Positions 20,260 through 30,325 of a stretch of 64,000 nucleotides of DNA are shown here, piece after piece. A program made the position numbers and the translations under genes. The notes beneath the pieces are model-generated. The model did no database searches, had not been told where the DNA came from, and saw nothing but the letters and a program-made list of their open reading frames with translations. Numbering within the stretch: the stretch's first letter is position 1; each line of letters opens with the position of its first letter. Source of the stretch: Isoperla grammatica (taxonomy: Eukaryota; Arthropoda; Insecta; Plecoptera; Perlodidae); assembly GCA_945910005.1 (NCBI GenBank), contig OX246738.1:23594186-23658185 (forward strand), read 5' to 3'.

Positions 20260-23200
20260 TTAAGGGTCAGCTAATAAGTTTATAATATTTTCAAAGTATC
20301 TTCTATCTTTGATTTTAAGCCAGTCTTTTACTCTATGTTTAAATTGATATAGCGAGGTTGAAGTTTTTGTTACATTGTCTAGCAGGTTAAAACTGCGTGG
20401 GCCAATATAACTAAAATGTCTTTGTCCCAGTTGTGTCCTCTTTCGTGGTATTACTAAATTTTGGTTATATTGTTGTCTAGTTGATGATATGTAGTTGTGT
20501 GTTTTATATGACTGGGCTAAAGAGGTGAATTTATGTTGATTATTAAATATGTACACTAGAACAGTTTTGATATAGAGTTGGCGTATATCCAGCACATCTG
20601 TCAGAGTAAACAGTGCATCTGTGGAGAAGTCTTTAGGTTTTTTTGACATAACTTTTAATATGTATTTTTGAGAGATGCTAAGTGCGGACAAGTGAGTTTT
20701 TAGTAAAGCTCCCCATCCAATGATTCCATACGCTAAAACCGATTGGACTATGGATGTGTAAACGATTTTTAGTATAGGAAAGCTCAGTATGTGCCTCAGA
20801 CGGTAAAATATGTATATTAAAGACTGCATTCTTTTTCGCACTTTGCTAGTATGATAATTCCACTTGAGGTAGTTATCTATGGTAATACCCAGATACTTGA
20901 ATGCTTGTACATTAGTCAGTACCGTACAGTTACATGAGGCCTGTGAGAGCATGCATGCCGACTTATGTAACACAATTGAGTATAAGTTACTTTGTGGTTG
21001 ACCCTTCAAATTGTGCGAGAAAGTCATATATACCGTTTTCTTCTCATTGAGCGTAAGGTAGTTTTTTCTTAAGCAAGTAGCAACTGAGCTTAGAGCAGAG
21101 TTTGCCTTTCTAAAGGCTTTCTCCCAACTTGATTCCGAAATAAGAAGCACAGTATCATCAGCGTACGATATGATTTTTATTCTTATTTGCGGACCAAGAT
21201 TACAAAGCTCATTGATATAAAGTAGGAATAAAATTGGTCCCAAGACGGTGCCTTGAGGCACCCCTATTTTAATTTCATATGGGGCACTTAGTGTATTATT
21301 TATCTTTACTTTCTGCGTTCTTTTTGAGAGAAAACTATCCATTAATAGGAGTGCTTTATCACCAATTCCATAACCTGCAATTTTTTCAATTAAAACTTTA
21401 TGGTCAACTGTATCGAACGCCTTCTTTAGGTCTAAAAATATGGCTATTGTTTTACTGGATTTGTCAAGAGAATCGTTTATAAAAGAGGTTAAATCGGCAA
21501 TTGCATCTTGGGTTCCCAGTTTTGGAAGGAATCCGAATTGTTGTTGGGATACTAAATTATTTTGAGTGACGAAATCCATTAGCCTCCGTTTGATGCATTT
21601 TTCTAAAATTTTTGCGAAATGTGTCGTTAGTGATATTGGTCTGTAATTTCCTACGTCAGTTTTTTCTCCTTCTTTATGTATTGGTGTAATAATTGCTGTT
21701 TTAAAGTAATCAGGAAATATTCCTGTTGATAGAGATAAATTTATGATGTGATGTAAGGGTTGTAGTATGTGATGTTTGATTGACTTAATTGTAAGAGTGT
21801 TTATGCCATCATGCCCACCGGCTGAGTTTGTTTTAAGTTCATCTATGTATGTGCTTATTTCAATTATATTAGTTGGGGATAGTGCTTTTAGTTTGGGGGT
21901 AGGCCTACTTGTTTCACAGTGATGTTGGGATAGGCTACTGTTGTTTCTGTTAATTGCACTTGTTTTAATTTTATTTTTTAAATCTATACCAATATTTGTG
22001 AAGTATTTTACCATCTCATCAGCTATATCTTTAGGATCTTGAAATGTTTCACCTCCCTTATTTATTACTTTAATAGTACTGTTTTCTTTAGATTTTCTGT
22101 TTGTTATTTCATTGATGGTTTGCCACAATTCTTTACAATTTGAGGATGACTTAATTATTTTGTTGCGATAGTAATTTTGTTTACATCTTTTAATTAATGA
22201 ATTTACTAAGTTCCTATATAATTTGTATCTTTGAATAAAATCATTGTTTACTGGAATATTGTTTAGAAGACAGAATGTTTTATGTTTCTTGACTTTTGTA
22301 AAGAGTTTGTCTCTAGTTTTGATGCTATTGATAATACCATTTGTTATCCAGGGGGAGAGTTTTTTGAGATATGGTTTCTGTTTTGAAATTTTAGTGGTAG
22401 TATTATTATTAATATGATGCAATATTGTAGCCATGAAGTTATCAGTAGCAGTATTTACATTATCTAAGTAAGTGTTGGTCCATGTTTCACTTTCCAGTGC
22501 TGACGTAAGTGAGTCCAAGTTAATATGTTTTGTAGTTGGCCTACATTGTTTCTCAGACATTTGTTCTAACGTTTGTATTTGCTTTTTCCATCCAAGAAAG
22601 ATTGGGTAATGATCTGATATCCGGTTGTGTGCAACTCCAGTGATCAGATTGCTGGAAGTAGATGTTTTAACAAAAATATGATCTATGCAGGTTTGACTGT
22701 GGAAAGTTTCTCTAGTAGTCGAGTTTATATATGAATCGAAACCATTGCTATGTAGGATATTTAAATATGTGAGTTGGGCTGTGGTTAGTGAGCTTTCCTC
22801 ATCAGCCGAAATTACGCCAATGTTAATATTAGTATCACCTATTACTATTTGGTGTTTTGCATTGTTTATTTTCGCAAGAAGTGATTCTAGCTCATCATTA
22901 AATCGCTTAATGGTAGTTGAGGGGGATCTATATAAGGCTAGTATTTTATATGTTTCGTTATTTATAACTAGATGTATGATTGTGCCGTTAACTAGGAACG
23001 TTGGCTCGATATTAGTTAGTGCAACATTTTTTAAATTGGAATTTATGTATATCATTATACTATCATATGTAGAGTTTTTATTTTGAATAAAATGTTGGGT
23101 AAATCCGGGTATATAGTATGGGGTATTGGTGGTTAATTGGATTTCTGTTAGAATAATTATATCGGGGTTAGTATTAATATCTTTAAGAAAAATTGTGAAT

Positions 23201-23388
23201 TGGTCGAAGTGATTATGAATACCTTGAATGTTTAGATGTAGACATTTTAGCAAAAAGGGCTTGTTTATTCCAAATACTGCAGATACTTCAGTGTTATCTT
23301 TGAATATATCATTTTTAAATTTAAGGCTATCAATAAAACTACTGTGGAAATTGTATGCCATTTCACTAATTTGAATTTTGGAGGTCAA
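20260..23388 (-). CDS. LINE ORF2: APE-type endonuclease and reverse transcriptase
   Basis: An open frame of 1042 codons. The N-terminal third is an apurinic-like endonuclease: LHLNIQG near residue 50, TEIQL (catalytic Glu) near 82, GDTNIN near 185 and SDHYPIF near 260. The centre is a reverse transcriptase: NYRPISLT, GFLPKLGTQDA, FLDLKKAFDTVDH, GVPQGTVLGPILFLLYINEL and the catalytic SYADDTVLL box. The C-terminal part is the thumb region with IGWGALLKTH. No RNase H is seen. This enzyme nicks target DNA and copies the element RNA there. Length and layout fit the CR1/L2/Daphne groups; exact clade needs phylogeny. The frame is intact. Confidence 0.93.
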   Translation of the reverse strand: MTSKIQISEMAYNFHSSFIDSLKFKNDIFKDNTEVSAVFGINKPFLLKCLHLNIQGIHNHFDQFTIFLKDINTNPDIIILTEIQLTTNTPYYIPGFTQHFIQNKNSTYDSIMIYINSNLKNVALTNIEPTFLVNGTIIHLVINNETYKILALYRSPSTTIKRFNDELESLLAKINNAKHQIVIGDTNINIGVISADEESSLTTAQLTYLNILHSNGFDSYINSTTRETFHSQTCIDHIFVKTSTSSNLITGVAHNRISDHYPIFLGWKKQIQTLEQMSEKQCRPTTKHINLDSLTSALESETWTNTYLDNVNTATDNFMATILHHINNNTTTKISKQKPYLKKLSPWITNGIINSIKTRDKLFTKVKKHKTFCLLNNIPVNNDFIQRYKLYRNLVNSLIKRCKQNYYRNKIIKSSSNCKELWQTINEITNRKSKENSTIKVINKGGETFQDPKDIADEMVKYFTNIGIDLKNKIKTSAINRNNSSLSQHHCETSRPTPKLKALSPTNIIEISTYIDELKTNSAGGHDGINTLTIKSIKHHILQPLHHIINLSLSTGIFPDYFKTAIITPIHKEGEKTDVGNYRPISLTTHFAKILEKCIKRRLMDFVTQNNLVSQQQFGFLPKLGTQDAIADLTSFINDSLDKSSKTIAIFLDLKKAFDTVDHKVLIEKIAGYGIGDKALLLMDSFLSKRTQKVKINNTLSAPYEIKIGVPQGTVLGPILFLLYINELCNLGPQIRIKIISYADDTVLLISESSWEKAFRKANSALSSVATCLRKNYLTLNEKKTVYMTFSHNLKGQPQSNLYSIVLHKSACMLSQASCNCTVLTNVQAFKYLGITIDNYLKWNYHTSKVRKRMQSLIYIFYRLRHILSFPILKIVYTSIVQSVLAYGIIGWGALLKTHLSALSISQKYILKVMSKKPKDFSTDALFTLTDVLDIRQLYIKTVLVYIFNNQHKFTSLAQSYKTHNYISSTRQQYNQNLVIPRKRTQLGQRHFSYIGPRSFNLLDNVTKTSTSLYQFKHRVKDWLKIKDRRYFENIINLLADP

Positions 23389-23414
23389 TTGGTCTAGGCC
23401 TAATTATTACCATA

Positions 23415-24419
23415 CTAGCCTAGGGGGATATCTGATGGTTTGCTTACATGAATAACTGGAGACTGTTCATCCTTTCGGATAAATATTCTTCCATTTTTTA
23501 CCCAAACGAATTTATAGTTGTGACGTTTCACATTTCTGGCTAACCAAAATAGCTGTTTATTGTCTTTGGTCAGGTGTTCGTTTATGTAAATACGAGAACC
23601 ACCTTGCAGTCCGATGTCGCTTGCTTTTAGTCCTGGGTGTTGTTTTGCTTTTTGGAAGATGAGATCCTTACATCTCCTCGAGTAGAGTTTTACTTGTATC
23701 ACCGGGGTTTTTGGAGGTCCTGCATGGAGTTTGGGCTGGTATCCGCGATGGCAGTACTCAACTTCATTTGCGTCGAGAACCATTCCCAAGGCATGTCCAA
23801 TTCTTCCAACGATAGCATATGTATCTTCGCCTGGGATGACAGAGACTCCACTGATTTCAACGTTGAAGCTTTTAGAGTACTGCTCTAACCTATTTACCTT
23901 GTCTCGAAGATTCACGTTATCTTCTTTCAATTGTTTGTTTTCGCTTTGGCAAGTTGCTACTTCTCCCAGAAGACGTTCAATCTTGTTCTGGAGTGACTTG
24001 TTGAGGTCCAACAGCTCGTCGTACTTGGCCGCCAAGAAATTTAGCGATCTCTGTATGTCAGCTAACATCTTATGTGTTTTGGCGTCGGTAGGCCTAGCAT
24101 TGTCAGGCTCTTGACTGGATTTCATGCTGTTTTTTCCACGGACTTCGCGAGTTTCACAGCGATTGCGTTCCCGGCTACGACTATTTCCGTCATCCTTAAC
24201 CTCAAATATTTCGCTGCCAGTGCCATGCTTGCATGGATCACAAACCCAACTTGATGTTTCTGAATCACCACAATCGGACGAACTTAAACTAATTACACAC
24301 TTGGAGTGGGCAAAAAGGCCGCAAGATTGATTGCAAGCAACCGAGCTAGTTCTCTTCCCAATATTCAACCTACAAACATCGCAGAGCACAACACGTCGTC
24401 CTACCTCCTTAGCCGCCAT
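23415..24419 (-). CDS. LINE ORF1: PHD-like zinc finger and coiled-coil RNA-binding protein
   Basis: I choose the Met at 24419 (MAAKEVGRRVVLCDVCR), 43 codons into the longest frame, because the zinc finger starts right after it and the upstream residues look random. From there the protein has about 334 residues. Order: a PHD-like C..C..C..C..H..C..C..C finger (CDVC ... CGLFAHSKC ... WVCDPC), a basic/charged linker, a long coiled coil (LNKSLQNKIERLLGEVATCQ and onward), then a transposase_22/L1-ORF1p-like domain with NVEISGV, CHRGYQP and a YINEHLT segment. ORF1 proteins of this layout bind element RNA. ORF2 follows after 26 nt. Confidence 0.88.
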   Translation of the reverse strand: MAAKEVGRRVVLCDVCRLNIGKRTSSVACNQSCGLFAHSKCVISLSSSDCGDSETSSWVCDPCKHGTGSEIFEVKDDGNSRSRERNRCETREVRGKNSMKSSQEPDNARPTDAKTHKMLADIQRSLNFLAAKYDELLDLNKSLQNKIERLLGEVATCQSENKQLKEDNVNLRDKVNRLEQYSKSFNVEISGVSVIPGEDTYAIVGRIGHALGMVLDANEVEYCHRGYQPKLHAGPPKTPVIQVKLYSRRCKDLIFQKAKQHPGLKASDIGLQGGSRIYINEHLTKDNKQLFWLARNVKRHNYKFVWVKNGRIFIRKDEQSPVIHVSKPSDIPLG

Positions 24420-24465
24420 TGTTTGAAAGCAAGCGGCAAGGAGGGTACTTGGAAAGGGGAAGAGA

Positions 24466-24602
24466 TACAGGGGGGATGGTAGGATGATTAGGGAGTATGA
24501 GAGCATCCCTAATGGGAATGGTTCTAAGGGAGCTTGGATGCGAGACACTCAAGGACAGAAGGAAGAGGGAACGGCTGGGGAAAATGTACAGGGTGATGAC
24601 CA
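24466..24602 (+). pseudogene. Older LINE ORF2 fragment, right part
   Basis: The reading MRASLMGMVLRELGCETLKD, then RRKRERLGKMYRVMT, is the LGW..L..RR...RL..MY motif at the C-terminus of CR1/Jockey-type ORF2. It continues the frame interrupted at 19364, so the young LINE inserted inside this gene in the opposite orientation. Confidence 0.7.
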
Positions 24603-25641
24603 CGTACGTCCCACATTTATAGCCTAGGCCTAGGCCTATCTTAACATTTACGGACTTCTGATTGCCATTCTAGGTCATTGCACACCCTGCTTTACCGGAG
24701 CTCCTTCTCGGGCTATTGTTCACCGTGAACGCTGAAGCTCAGTAGGTAGGCCTAGGCCCTACACAATACGCCCGGGAAGGAAAACTTGGCTAGGCCTATG
24801 ATTTAATATTGTCTGGTAACGGGGACAGGATGAGACTCATTCCCGGGCTAATGTTGGTAGAGCCCAATTCTGCCTAGGCTAGCTAGCTAGCCTAGGCCTA
24901 GGCCTCGGCCTATCGGTATTTGGCACACATGGCGTAGGCCTAGGGCCATCCAAGTTTCATACTATAAATAGTTCTAATTCCTTACCTGAATCTGATTTCT
25001 TTGCGTAACTTCGTGTTAACTGTGTGAGTGTACTATTAGAAGGAATTAATTTATTCCTGCACCCTAACCTTAAAAAAAACGTAGCCATCATTGTTTTTAA
25101 ATCGATCGATTCGAGGCTAGTGTGAAGTTGGCATCGAGCGCCTGTAGGCCGTGATCCAGATTATATGCAGATTATCCAGATGATCCAGTAGGCTGTGACA
25201 GAGTGACAGTGGTGACAGGGACTGCATTTAGATAATTATTAATTACTTACCCGGTTTATACTTACTTTCACTCAATGAGTCGCTATCACAGGTGAGATAA
25301 GTTTATTAAATAGCTCAAAGTTGTAAACAGAAACGACCAATATCAGAACATACCCTAGGGCTTAGGCTAGGCCTAGGCCTAGGCGGCCTAGGCCTCTAAC
25401 TTCGATTCGTGGTTAAGCCTAGGCCTAGGCCTAGGCCTAGGCCTAGTTCTTTAAAATCACCACGTATCATTGGGTTTATAGCGTGCCCCCAACCAATGCC
25501 CGTACAGCCCTGGGGTTGAATAGCGTCTACCTAGGCCTAGAACTAGGCTTAGGCCTACAAGGGGCGTCAAAGCTGCCTAGGGCCTAGACCTAACGATAAC
25601 CTAGGCCTGGGCCTACCTTGGCCTCAAAGCGACTTAACATG
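24603..25641. repeat. AGGCCT/TAGGCC-rich DNA
   Basis: The hexamer AGGCCT and its palindromic extension CCTAGG recur here, including an uninterrupted run at about 25418-25446 and shorter ones near 24895 and 25370. No gene is seen. Confidence 0.7.
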
Positions 25642-25986
25642 GACTACGTAGGCCTGGCAATATCACGCAAGTTTAATTCGCATTGGATGAAGGCGCTTTG
25701 GTTCTAATCGGTTGCAGATTGTGGTATCTGCTCCGTATATCACGTCAATCTGGAGCGCCCTCATCTAAGCCGACTGCGAATTCAACCATGCACATCACAG
25801 GCCGTGTAAATCACTTAAAACAAAGCGAATTCGTACCTCCAACTCGCTTACCAAAGCTTATTGTATCGGAACTGCTGTGAGGTAAATTCGACATAGGCCT
25901 ACTAGGCCTAGGCCTACACTGTGCAACCGATTGAAACCAAGGCGCTTTCATCCAATGCGCATTAAACTTGCGTGATATACGTAGTC
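25642..25986. mobile_element. Inverted-repeat element, family T, copy 1
   Basis: Inverted ends of about 70 bp begin GACTACGTA and include atatcacgcaagttt and gatgaaggcgctttgg. The central part shares stretches with copy 2 (26261-26601) in opposite orientation. Flanks do not give a clear duplication. Noncoding. Confidence 0.7.
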
Positions 25987-26260
25987 ATAGTTTGATAGTG
26001 GTGAGTTGTGGAAATGCTTGGTATAGCACGTCATGCCTGAGTTCTAAGCCAATCAGCTCAACATTGGAACATCAACTGAAAAAAGGGAACGTGCTGATTA
26101 GCGGAAAGCTTCATTGTGCCGCGTCACGCCGAGCATAGCCTATATCCACAACTGAATTCCAGGCACTACGTCGGCTTGGAGAAGCGGACTGGGCCTAATT
26201 CAAACTGAGCAAGAATGATATGCAACTCGATCGTAAAGTACAAATGAATAAAATGGCATT

Positions 26261-26601
26261 GACTACGTATATCACGCAAGTTTAAGGCGCCTGGGATGAA
26301 GGCGCCTTGGTTCCAATCGGTTGCAGAGTGTGGTATAGTCGAATTTACCTCAAGGCGGCGGCGATCCAACTCGCTTGGGCAAGCGAGTTGGAGGTTAGAA
26401 TTCACTTTGATTTCAGTGATATACACGTCAAAGCGGCTCCGCGATGCACAGCCTGTGTTGTGATTGGCTGAATTCGCAGCCGGTGTAGATAAGGGCGCTT
26501 CAGATTGACGTGATATACAGAGCAGATTCCTCATACGGCTACCGATTGAAAGCAAGGCGCCTTCATCCCAAGCGCGTTAGAATTGCGTGATATACGTAGT
26601 C
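26261..26601. mobile_element. Inverted-repeat element, family T, copy 2
   Basis: Same GACTACGTATATCACGCAAG ends as copy 1, 275 bp away and internally inverted relative to it. A 16-bp hairpin (CCAACTCGCTTG...CAAGCGAGTTGG) lies near 26370-26392. No clear duplication. Confidence 0.7.
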
Positions 26602-26899
26602 AGTTGCCAATGGAAATAAAAACAGCCTTATAAATACTGAATACATGACCTTGCGTGAAATACGCGCATCTTTCTGCGTGCTGCTGCCTGGATGAGGGTA
26701 AAATGTTTTCAGTCTCAGGCATTTTGGATGTTGTGTGCAATGGGCATTCAGAGACTAGCGCCTAGTATTATACGTACTTAAAACACAAATATTTCCGCAG
26801 AGGGCTGTGATATAGGGTTATTAATTATTTATCATAGGCCTATGTACATTTTCTTTTTTACAACGCTTATATTAGCTTCATGTGTTTGTCTGTCTGTCT

Positions 26900-27645
26900 G
26901 GACGGAATCTTATAATCGATATTTCACTTACTTCTAAATGTCCGATCGAGCTGAAATTTTTCACACCGACGTATTCTTAATGGCAATACACGCATCAATT
27001 GTCATATTTACTAAATAGTCAATTAATTCATCATAATTAATTAATTAATGTTTTATATGGAAATCGATGGTTCACCCACTTCCCAACGTTGAATCGAGTT
27101 GAACGTTTTCACACAGACGTATTCGTAATGACAATATACGCATCAATTGTCATATTTACTAAATAGTCAATTAATTCATCATAATTAATTAATTAATGTT
27201 TTATATGGAAATCGATGGTTCACCCACTTCCCAACGTTGAATCGAGTTGAAATTTTTCACACAGACGTATTCGTAATGACAATACAGTAATCATTTGTCA
27301 TATTTACTAAATAATCAATTAATTCATCATAATTAATTAATTGATGTTTTATATGGGAATCGATATTTCACCCACTTTCGAACGTCGAATTGAGCTGAAA
27401 GTTTTCACACAGACGTATTCTTTATGACAATACATGAATCAATTGTCACATTTACTAAATAATCAATTAAGCCGTCATAATTAATTAATCAAAGTTTGAT
27501 GTGGGAATCGATATTTCACCCACTTTCCAACGTCCGATCGAGCTGAAAATTTTCAAACAGTCGTATTTTCTAAATGACATTACCTATATGAATCAATTAT
27601 CAGATTCACTAATTAATTAATTAATCCACCATAACTAATTAATTA
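26900..27645 (+). repeat. 148-bp tandem array, about five units
   Basis: A block with CGAGCTGAAA, ttttcacacagacgtatt, a taatt-rich stretch and CGATATTTCACCCACTT recurs with a 148-bp period (reference points 26946, 27094, 27242, 27390, 27538). Units 2 and 3 are nearly identical; the outer units are more diverged. Confidence 0.85.
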
Positions 27646-27961
27646 AACAATTAGCTTCAAATGGGAAATTAGTCACAGCTAGTGAGGATGGGCCAACCAC
27701 ATGCAGGCATCGGAATTACCGTTGGTTGTTCGGGACTCAAATATCCGTGACGAAAGCATCGGATATGTTTCTATGCAGCAAGAATGTCATTGTTGGCCGA
27801 TCGCTGGATCGTGCATGAACGGAACTGTCTGAAATTCAAGTTTGCAATGCGAGCACGCTAGTTTGCGACTGAAGTTAACAAGTACAAGTACACAAGTATG
27901 CAGTCTTCTAAATTCGGACACGTCCAATGAGCATATTCGATTGCAAGATTCTTTAAGACAA

Positions 27962-28290
27962 AAAAGTATAAAATAATATTACATGAAAAAAATAATTTTT
28001 TTAACAATCAACGCTTATATTTAAATACACTAAAAAGTAAAAAATAAATTTTCTCCCAACAAATTTTTGCCTCACTCGGAAAATAAAAGCGTTGGGCGCT
28101 TTCGGTATTGACATAGATTGCAGTATTCTGCTGTTTATGCAGGAAAAGCGCCCAACGCTTTGATTTTCCGAGTGAGGCAAAAATTTGTTGGGCGAAAATT
28201 TATTTTTTACTTTTTAGTGCATTTAAATATAGGGCCTAAGCGTTGTTTGTTAAAAAAATTATTTTTTGTATGTAATATTTTTTCTTTACG
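27962..28290. repeat. Long imperfect hairpin, arms about 145 bp
   Basis: The left arm (about 27962-28108) with caacaaatttttgcctcact and aagcgttgggcgctt is the inverse of the right arm (about 28143-28290), around a 34-bp loop. It resembles a palindromic MITE, but no duplication is evident. It lies about 0.8 kb upstream of the first Cactin exon found. Confidence 0.65.
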
Positions 28291-29069
28291 ACGTGGCGGA
28301 GTTACCTGGTCCTTTAAACTTAACAAACCCATAACCTCTAAACTAGCCAAGGACTAGTTGCTCTAACTTGCCTGCCTAGTTTTGTGGTCATGAACAGGTG
28401 TAAGCATTTGCATGTGTGAAAAGTTTAACTTTTGTCAACTTATGAACAAGTCATTCCTGATTGGCTGATCAACTGCTACACACACGATCACGCAAGGTCG
28501 TACATTCCGTATTAGTTGCTGTTGTTACGTAGTAGGGCTGTGGCTGGCTGGAACCAAGGCTGTGAACCCAATTTCAATTTGTATTATGCCCCATTCAGAA
28601 TTCACCTAGACACTTACAACGCTAAGTTTTATAATAAAGTTTTGCTTACGAAAGGCTGTGTAAGACTGTAGATGTTCACATACACATTGACTTGCTGTAA
28701 ACATGGTGGGCAAGTATGCAGATTGCATGCATCACAAATGGTTCAAGTTAGGCCTGTTTTATAGATAAGACCAAAAACGACTTAGGACCTCTTGTGAATC
28801 CGGGCCCAGGGTTTGTCAGGTCAACTTTGTAATTTATCTATTAGAATATACACAGCATTCACAAACTTTTAAAATCTCTTTGTAGGCCCATATAGGCCTT
28901 ACCTACAACATGACCTTAACTTTCAACTTGATATCTAAGTGAATTCAGAATGGGCCTTTATGGTGGGCCTTAATGACTGGGGAATCCTATATAGGCCTAT
29001 TATTTAAATTGGTAGGTTAAATACAAAATGCTTTTATAAAGTTCATACTGTATCTATTTTCATTCACAG
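28291..29069. other. Upstream or first-intron sequence of Cactin
   Basis: No exon is recognised. Because the Cactin exon at 29070 opens in-frame after a splice acceptor, the first coding exon should lie here or further upstream, but I could not place it. Confidence 0.4.
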
Positions 29070-30325
29070 GTCACCTGCAAAGCAGAGGGATTCGCCTATG
29101 TCTTTCTCTAAACACGAACATACATCACGAAAGAAATCTAAAGAGAAATTATATGAATCGTCAGACCACTTGCCATCTTCATCCGAAGGTGATGTACACA
29201 GTTCAAAACAAAATAAGCATGGAAGAAAGGTAAAGAAATCGTCTGGTAAAAGTAAAGCACATGACAAGAGTTCAAAACACAGAAGTGTTGAACGTTCGTC
29301 TTCTACGTCTAAACACAGGCATAGAAAAAAGTCTTCTTCAGAAGACAGCTCATCAGATTCAGACTCGTCGGAAGGATCCTTAAAACTTCTTCAAAAGTTG
29401 AAGGAAGAAAGGATACGTCAGGAAGAACAAAGAAAACGTCAAAAAGAAGTAATGAAATCCACTGAAACCCCAGAGGAAAAAAGATTAAGAAGACTACTGA
29501 AAAAAGAGGCTAAAGAACGTAAAAGAAAAGAGCGTATGGGCTGGGATAATGACTACCTGCACTATACAAATACAGATAATCCTTTCGGAGATGGTAATCT
29601 TCTTACTTCTTTTGTCTGGTCAAAAAAGCTAGATAAAGAAGGGTTGACAGGAGTGACAAGAGAGGAACTAGATACCAGAAATCGCCAAAAACAGGAAGAA
29701 AATCGAAGAGAACTTGAGAAAGTGAAGAAACGTCGCCTGGAGCGTGAACTAGAACGACAGCAGCGCGAAGAAGAAATGGCATTGATGCAACGCAGCAAGG
29801 AGGCTGCTCAGTTTCAAGAGTGGGAACGACAAGAGGACCAGTTTCACCTGGAGCAAGCACGGCTGCGTTCTTGTATTCGCATACAAGATGGTAGAGCCAA
29901 ACCGATCGATCTTCTTGCAAAGTACATCAGCGCGGAGGAGGAAGTGGACGCCGTCGAAATGCACGAGCCTTACACCTACCTTAACGGCCTCACAATAAAA
30001 GATTTGGAAGATCTCATTGAAGACATCAAGGTTTACAAGGAACTGGAACGTGGAAAGAATCTTGATTACTGGAACGATATCACCGTCATCGTCGAGGACG
30101 AACTACACAAGTTGAGGAAGTTGGAGAAGCAAAGCGCTTACGAAGCTGCCGTAGGTCGTCGAGAGGGGATCCATCAGTCTGTAGCCAAAGACGTCACTTC
30201 CGTATTCAAAGGGAAGACGGCGGTTCAGCTTGAAGCATTACAGCTACAGATTGAAAGTAAAATCAGTGGAAAGCCGGAAGGAGTGGACATAGGATACTGG
30301 GAATCTTTACTCTCACAACTTAAAG
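29070..30325 (+). CDS. CACTIN: Cactin exon A (RS-like N-terminus and CactinMid)
   Basis: The acceptor is CATTCACAG at 29061-29069 and the donor is AAAG/GTATGA at 30325. It carries over half of the protein in a single exon, including the coiled, Glu/Arg-rich segment around residues 180-260. The upstream phase (two bases from the previous exon) makes an Arg or similar codon before SPAKQRD. Confidence 0.93.

Larger units (their letters stand above)
19365..24465 (-). mobile_element. Apparently full-length two-ORF LINE (CR1/L2/Daphne-like)
   Basis: The minus strand carries ORF1 (PHD-like finger plus coiled coil) and ORF2 (APE endonuclease plus RT), separated by 26 nt. The 3' end is a short (CTGAAT)n tail at 19365-19386, as expected for CR1-group LINEs. 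The 5' end is set near 24465, where the interrupted older LINE resumes. The 3' UTR (19387-20259) holds a 149-bp pogo-type MITE. Both ORFs are open, so this is a young copy that may be competent. Confidence 0.82.

Noticed and set aside
26890..27645. CRISPR-like array
   Set aside because: Whole 148-bp units repeat without distinct spacers; the context is a eukaryotic genome.
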